The notes below the pieces were generated by a model that was given only the letters and a program-made list of their open reading frames with translations, did no database searches and was not told the origin of the DNA. Of a stretch of 64,000 nucleotides of DNA, positions 58,616 to 64,000 are shown in pieces. Within the stretch, counting starts at the first letter, position 1. Each line of letters starts with the position of its first letter. Position numbers and translations under genes: made by a program. Origin of the DNA: Asterias amurensis (Eukaryota; Echinodermata; Asteroidea; Forcipulatida; Asteriidae); NCBI RefSeq assembly GCF_032118995.1, contig NC_092653.1, positions 25,811,202 through 25,875,201 on the forward strand. The letters run 5' to 3'.

Positions 58616-61028
58616 GTTCAACAATGTAATATTCTCCTAAAAGATTCAATAATGACAACAATTCCTAAATATTGTTATTATGTGAATTTGAAAGACTGAA
58701 ATGATGTCACTTGATTAATAACCTGGGGGAGTATACTGAGATCTGACATTGTTGCTCTGGCATGACAAAAAAAAAAAAAAAAAAATTAATAAAAAATTAA
58801 AAATTAAAACAAGATTTGAAGCTTTGCATTGTAGTGATTACAGGAATTGAAATGTGGGTTTGACTTTTTTCCTCACATAAGCCAAACTTGTAATTTCTTT
58901 TTATAGTGTAGTTTGAGAGTGTAGTTTTAGGTCCTGTTGATTGTCTTTAATTTAACAGACTGTTGCCCCAATCCTCTCATTGTGGGTATAAGAACCAATT
59001 AGTTTGGCTGAAAACTGTTTGTTTAAGAATGTCATTATACATTTTAAACTTGATAATTCTTACTATTTCTGGGAGTTGGAACACAGGCACAGCAGGATTC
59101 TCACACAAAGCAAGTCCCAGTAGAAGGAAAGCAGCTGTAAAGTCCATCAAATAGAACCACACATTATGAACCAAGATGTAGGCTGGTAATGCATCTTGAT
59201 TCTTGGGATGGGTCGTAAAATGCTCATTATTCTCTCCTTCCTAGAAAATCAAAGATCAGTGGAAAAAAGAGTCAATAATTTTAAAGGAAAAAGTTTTCTC
59301 TATCACTGTCATACATTAAAAACAAAGAACAATCACCACTACACAAGTTGTACCAATTAACCCTTACAATGAGCCACATATAGTGGTGCACTCGGGGAAG
59401 CAGAAATGCGTATCACATCATCATACAAAATCAGCCCCATGGTACAAAAAGACGTGATGTTTCATCATATTATTAAAGTTGACAAAAAGTGTGACCAATG
59501 CATACTTCAAAGGAAGGTTCCATTGCACTTGATCTCTCTCAACCTTGACAACAATACAGGCCTAACATGTAGTTTGACCAGTCGGCTGCCTGTGTATCCA
59601 GGTTTTCTGTTAAATGGGAAAATTAACGGCTTTAGACATTTTGGGTGCTTTATTAGATGATGATAGATAGATTAAAGATGTTTATTCACAATAGTCATTA
59701 CAGCATAAAAACTAGTCAGTGGTGTTGAGGGACATCCTTGGTCAACATTCTTCTGGGGCCCTGGGCTAGCCCAGGTTGGACTCCTCCGTTGCGGTGCAGT
59801 GGCACTGACTGACGTCCTACCAAGGCTAGGCCCTGGGCCAATGTTTAGGGACATTTTAAGATTATAATGCCCAGGGGTATTTTGGGCTACCACAGTACAT
59901 CTTTCATGTCTGACCTTGAGATAAATGGCAGCTTCTTGATAGTTGAGTTGCCAATGTGTCGCTGCACTCTCCTCATTTGTATCATCTGTATTAACTGAGA
60001 TGTCATCTTCTGGTCAAAGCAATAATCATAACAAAAGAAACAATAGTAAGTATATTATTTATGCTAGTTTGTTCAAAGCACACTGAATTGAAACAAGTTC
60101 TCTTTATGATTAACTTAGTGGATGTTAAATTTGCATCAGGATTAATTTTAAAGTTGTTGGTGTAAGGGTTAAACTAAATAATATTCTTTGCCATCATTGT
60201 AACTTTAACATATAGACAAATCATTGGGGTAGGCTACCTTCTGCTAAATGTATGATTTGAAACTCACATGGCAACTCTGTCAGTCTAGCTAGTAGTGGTT
60301 GGTAAGAGTGCTATAGAATGGCAAAGGTCATGGATTTAAATGTTTACCTATTTAGACTACCAAAGCAAGCAGAGTCTTTCTTATTAAAACTAAAAAGGGA
60401 ACACGTTGCCTATAAAGGGGAAAACATGCCTAAAAAGTAAAAACTCACTGTTTCCATATCACGCCACCACCTTTTCATTCAATTCAATATGAAAATGTCA
60501 TTGTAGGACTTCTTTGACTTTACCTCAGCGAGATATCCCTTTGTGTAAACATGAGTGAAAAAGTGGTGGCAGGATACGGAAAGATATCAAAAATTAATTC
60601 CTGGTTTGTCACTTGTTAGTTTTCATTCAATAAATATGAAATAACATAGTATCTAATGTACTTCGCTCTTGGTGGCATGATAGTGATACGGAAAGTTATC
60701 CAAAAACTACCTGAAAGCAGGAGGACTGCAGACAGATGACTGAGTGAGGTATGGATGACTGACTGTTTCCGTATCACGCCTTCACTTTTTAGTTTTTTCA
60801 TTGATATGAAATATTATAGTCTCTAATTTACCTCAATGAGTTATCCCTTTTTCTTTGTAAAAATGAGTGAAAAAGTGGTGGCAGGATACGGAAAGATATC
60901 CAAATCCTGGTATGTCACTGACAGTGACACTTGTCAGTGTTTATGTCAAAACGAACCCGTCAAAACAACAACAACCCCACGACGACTACACACAAACACA
61001 TGACACGACACATTTCCCGTCGAGGAGT

Positions 61029-61135
61029 AGACCCAGTAACTGGGGCGCTGTACTCCTTTTCAACAATTTTTGACTTTATCGACAGATAAAGTCAAAAATT
61101 GTTGAAAAGGAGTACAGCGCCCCAGTTACTGGGTC
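61029..61135. mobile_element. Near-perfect ~107-bp foldback insertion
   Basis: Left arm AGACCCAGTAACTGGGGCGC ... TTGACTTTATC, a ~4-bp turn, then its reverse complement ending CCCAGTTACTGGGTCT. It is flanked by GTCGAGGAGT on both sides. The equivalent place in the gene copy (~51,943) has a single GTCGAGGAGT, so this is an insertion with target duplication. Confidence 0.88.
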
Positions 61136-61352
61136 TAGTCGAGGAGTAACTCCTTTTCCCTGACATTTTACACCGTAGGCTTGGACTGAAAAGACTAGTT
61201 ATTTTTCGCAAAACATACCATTAATTCCCTCCGATATTCCATTCTCACTTTGATTCAACAGCGGACTTCGAAGTTCAGTCATATTCGACGAGGAACCATT
61301 ATTTCTGCTAAAGTTTGTCGTGTCCGCCATGTTTACATTTGGTTTTACAACT

Positions 61353-61485
61353 TAGGCCGTGTCCGAAACGGCGACTTCGGCTTGAGTTACGGCTAGATCA
61401 CCGCGTCTGCATGTGATGAAGAATAGGCAGCAAGTGCGGTTTAGTCGTATCTCCAGCCGAACTCACCGTTTCGGACACGGCCTTA
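61353..61485. mobile_element. GGCCGTGTCC hairpin MITE, copy 3
   Basis: Full-length copy 22 bp 5' of exon-1 copy B1, in the same position relative to the exon as copy 1 has to A1. Confidence 0.88.
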
Positions 61486-61639
61486 GTCGATTGTCAACTT
61501 ATGATAGGGCGCCCTCAAATATGAGGGCGCCCTATCATTTCAGCGTTGATTTTTTTACAATTAGCCGACTGTGAGGGCGCCCCTACATTTACACCGTAGG
61601 CTTGGACTGAAAAGACTAGTTATTTTTCGCAAAACATAC

Positions 61640-61751
61640 CATTAATTCCCTCTGATATTCCGTTCTCACTTTGATTCAACAGCGGACTTCGAAGTTCAGT
61701 CATATTCGACGAGGAACCATTATTTCTGCTAAAGTTGATAGTGTCCGCCAT
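61640..61751 (-). pseudogene. TPCN1 exon 1, copy B2 (intact frame)
   Basis: 112 nt with ATG, open frame and GTATGT donor. The downstream flank (ACACCGTAGGCTTGGACTGA) matches copies A1 and B1 but not A2, so B2 was reshaped by a separate duplication or conversion after the large duplication. Confidence 0.8.
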
Positions 61752-61777
61752 GTTTACATTAGTTTGTTTTTACAACT

Positions 61778-61926
61778 TAGGCCGTGTCCGAAACGGCCGT
61801 GTCCGAAACGGCCACTTTGGCTTGAGCTACGGCTAGATCACAGCGTCTGCAAGTGATGAAGAATAGGCAGACGCGAGCGATCTAGTCGTATCTCAAGCCG
61901 AAGTCACCGTTTCGGACACGGCCTTA
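61778..61926. mobile_element. GGCCGTGTCC hairpin MITE, copy 4 (doubled end)
   Basis: The left terminus GGCCGTGTCCGAAACG occurs twice in tandem (61,780 and 61,797), lengthening this copy to ~149 bp. The remainder matches the family. Confidence 0.85.
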
Positions 61927-63145
61927 ACACGATTGTCAACTTATGATAGGGCGCCCTCAAATATGAGGGCGCCCTATCATTTCACCGTTAATTATTTTTA
62001 CAACTTAGTCGACTGTGAGGGCGCCCTATCATACCACCGTTAATTTTTTTTTATAACTTAGCAGATTTTCAACGCATGAGGGCGCCCTATCATACCACCG
62101 TTAATTGATTGATTTTGTGAGCAGACGACCGAGAGCTAGCTGCAGACGACACCGTGGAGCTTTCTCTTGCACAGTTTACACTTTTTACAATTGTGTCAAA
62201 TAAGGGTCAAAGTAGGGATGTATGTGAAAGTTTTACTGCTGTTCCTTCCTCTTGAAAACTAGAAACATGGCGGTGAGTTGTGCAGCACTGTGTTTACAAT
62301 TACATCATCATAATTGCATTATTTTTCATTAATTTTCATGGACAACAATTTAGGTGAGTTGTGGAAGCAATGTGACATGTGTAATGTGTGTTGCTAGTTC
62401 GTTGACTTGATATGTTTGTGTAATAATTACAATTTACATGGTGTTTCGTTATTTTTCCCGCTATGTTATAAATAAATAGCTGCAGACCAACAAAGTTAGT
62501 ACATTATAACAATAAATATTCTACAAACAGTAAGATAAGCCGGTTTCAAACAATTTCAATGAATGAAGTTCTACTGAAACTTCGTCCGAAACACGTCAAA
62601 TATGTAGGTTCAAAGCCAATACTCGTAGGTTAGAAATAAGTTTTGGGTACGCTAGACATTATCTCAACGTATGTTGACTGATGATTAACTTACAAGTAAC
62701 GTATGTGGTCATGTGTAAATGATCGTATAACTTACCTACAACTTATAAATGCGGAACAATTATGAGCCACACGCTGGTGGTACTCGTCGAGAATTTTTGT
62801 GCATGCACAAAATTTCTCGACGACCTCGCCTTACAACGCCGTATATCAGAGTGTTTCAGCAACCCATAACTTATTAAACGTATGCCAGCATAATTGTCAA
62901 AATGTTCATACACCGGCATACGCTGGCGAAAACGTCAAGGTGTGACAGGCCTGAAAGAATGGTGTTGAATGATATGTTATTGTATTTTTAATTTTTTGAA
63001 TTTGAATGTGTTCTAATTTCCCTCCCAATCTTCCTCACACAGTGTCTCAGTGTATTGTGCCAACATGCACAGTTGTTCAGCACATGTCCAAGAGCCATTC
63101 TTTAGGCTGTTCATCTTTTGCATGGCACCTAATCTCACAACCATG

Positions 63146-63188
63146 TCGAGGAACCATTATTTCTGCTAAAGTTTATCGTGTCCGCCAT
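63146..63188 (-). pseudogene. TPCN1 exon 1, partial copy C
   Basis: Only the first ~14 codons from the ATG are present. Beyond the CCTCGA point the sequence switches to an unrelated CATGGTTGTGAGATTAGG. No exon donor is present at the usual place. Confidence 0.75.
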
Positions 63189-63209
63189 GTTTACATTGTT
63201 TTTACAACT

Positions 63210-63343
63210 TAGGCCGTGTCCGAAACGGCCACTTTGGCTTGAGCTACGGCTAGATTACCGCGTCTGCATGTGATGAGGAATAGGCAGGCGCGAGCAATCT
63301 AGTCGTATCTCAAGCCAAAGTGGCCGTTTCAAACACGGCCTTA
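63210..63343. mobile_element. GGCCGTGTCC hairpin MITE, copy 5
   Basis: Arms GGCCGTGTCCGAAACGGCCA and TGGCCGTTTCAAACACGGCC, with one short divergent stretch. It is adjacent to partial exon copy C. Confidence 0.85.
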
Positions 63344-63601
63344 CTCGATTGTCAACTTATGATAGGGCGCCCTTGAGGGCGCCCTATCATACCACCGTTA
63401 ATTAACTTGTTACAACTTAGCCGATTGTCAACTTATGAGGGCGCCCTATCATACCGCCGTTAATTAATTTTGTGAGCAGACGACCGAGCAGACGACTGAT
63501 TTACCGCGCTCGCGCAATTTTACATTTTTTACAATTGTGTCAAATTAGGGTCAATTTAGGGTCTGTTCATCTTTTGCATGGCACCTAATCTCACAACCAT
63601 G

Positions 63602-63644
63602 TCGAGGAACAATTATTTCTGCTAAAGTTTATCGTGTCCGCCAT
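63602..63644 (-). pseudogene. TPCN1 exon 1, partial copy D
   Basis: Same partial extent and same switch point as copy C. C and D lie on a ~455-bp tandem unit (CTGTTCATCTTTTGCATGG at 63,108 and ~63,563). Confidence 0.75.
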
Positions 63645-63666
63645 GTTTACATTTGTTTTTACAACT

Positions 63667-63800
63667 TAGGCCGTGTCCGAAACGGCGACTTCGGCTTGAG
63701 CTACGGCTAGATCACCGCGTCTGCATGTGATGAAGAATAGGCAGACGCGCGTGATCTAGTCGTATCTCAAGCCAAAGTGGCCGTTTCAAACACGGCCTTA
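63667..63800. mobile_element. GGCCGTGTCC hairpin MITE, copy 6
   Basis: Full-length copy carried on the second of the two ~455-bp tandem units. Its right arm has the same TTTCAAACACGG variant as copy 5, showing that these two are sister copies. Confidence 0.85.
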
Positions 63801-64000
63801 CTCGATTGTCAACTTATGATAGGGCGCCCTATCATACCACCGTTAATTAATTTGTTACAACTTAGCCGATTGTCAACTAATGAGGGCGCCCTATCATACC
63901 GCCGTTAATTAATTTTGTGAGCAGACGACCGAGCAGACGACCGATTTGCCGCGCTCGCATAATTTTACACTTTTTACAATTGTGTCAAATTAGGGTCAAG

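Larger units (their letters stand above)
57566..61330 (-). pseudogene. 5' partial duplicate of TPCN1 (exons 1-5)
   Basis: Exon equivalents are 61,219-61,330, 59,915-60,009, 59,064-59,240, 57,916-58,029 and 57,566-57,696. All have the same lengths as the gene's first five exons and intact splice sites and frames. By eye the ~630 coding bases show six silent and two amino-acid changes (Ile5 to Thr; a Ser to Leu in exon 4). Homology stops at ~57,511, within the intron after exon 5, so channel domains after S4 of domain I are missing. It could be a segmental duplication, a source of chimeric transcripts, or an unmerged second haplotype in the assembly. Confidence 0.9.

Noticed and set aside
1-64000. 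LTR elements, virus-derived sequences, CRISPR arrays, bacterial operons
   Set aside because: I found no long terminal repeats, capsid or envelope-like frames, spacer arrays or operon structure; all mobile DNA seen is DNA transposon, LINE or SINE.

Overview
The window looks like a piece of a metazoan nuclear genome. It is A+T-rich, its genes are split by GT-AG introns, tRNA-derived SINEs and LINE tails are scattered through it, and miniature inverted-repeat transposons (MITEs) are very dense. The protein content (a two-pore channel 1 close to the vertebrate form, and a small secreted C-type lectin) and the repeat style suggest an invertebrate deuterostome, most likely an echinoderm and perhaps a sea star. 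That assignment is from memory, not from a search. I saw no LTR element, no virus-like element and no CRISPR array.

Layout. 0-6 kb: a plus-strand array of degenerate ~120-nt exon-like units with splice signals, plus a ~130-bp tandem repeat. 6-9 kb: copies of a TTAA-flanked MITE. 8.7-14 kb: A+T-rich minisatellites and poly-C tracts. 14.3-15.2 kb: three copies of a unit carrying a CAGC microsatellite. 16.3-18.5 kb: a satellite with a 91-bp monomer. Five copies of a small hairpin motif flank these arrays. 22.8-24.0 kb: a two-exon C-type lectin gene. 24-29.5 kb: MITEs, LINE tails and a ~210-bp array of minus-strand micro-exon-like units. 29.8-31.3 kb: an hAT-like element carrying a second nested element. 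33.8-34.0 kb: a long perfect-looking palindrome.

36.2-52.1 kb, minus strand: a complete gene for two-pore channel 1 (TPCN1). I assembled 24 coding exons, all in phase, totalling 893 codons plus stop. Both selectivity filters, the basic PI(3,5)P2-site cluster and a dileucine near the N-terminus are visible.

48.7-53.6 kb is repeated at 57.5-62.85 kb in the same orientation, so the first five TPCN1 exons and the upstream region occur twice. The two copies differ by clean transposon insertions. The first exon with its adjacent hairpin MITE is multiplied further: four full-length copies of exon 1 (one lacking the ATG) and two partial ones. A divergent plus-strand start at 53,047 suggests a shared bidirectional promoter. 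This multiplied first-exon/MITE block is the most unusual thing in the window. It could be real, or partly an unresolved-haplotype assembly artefact.
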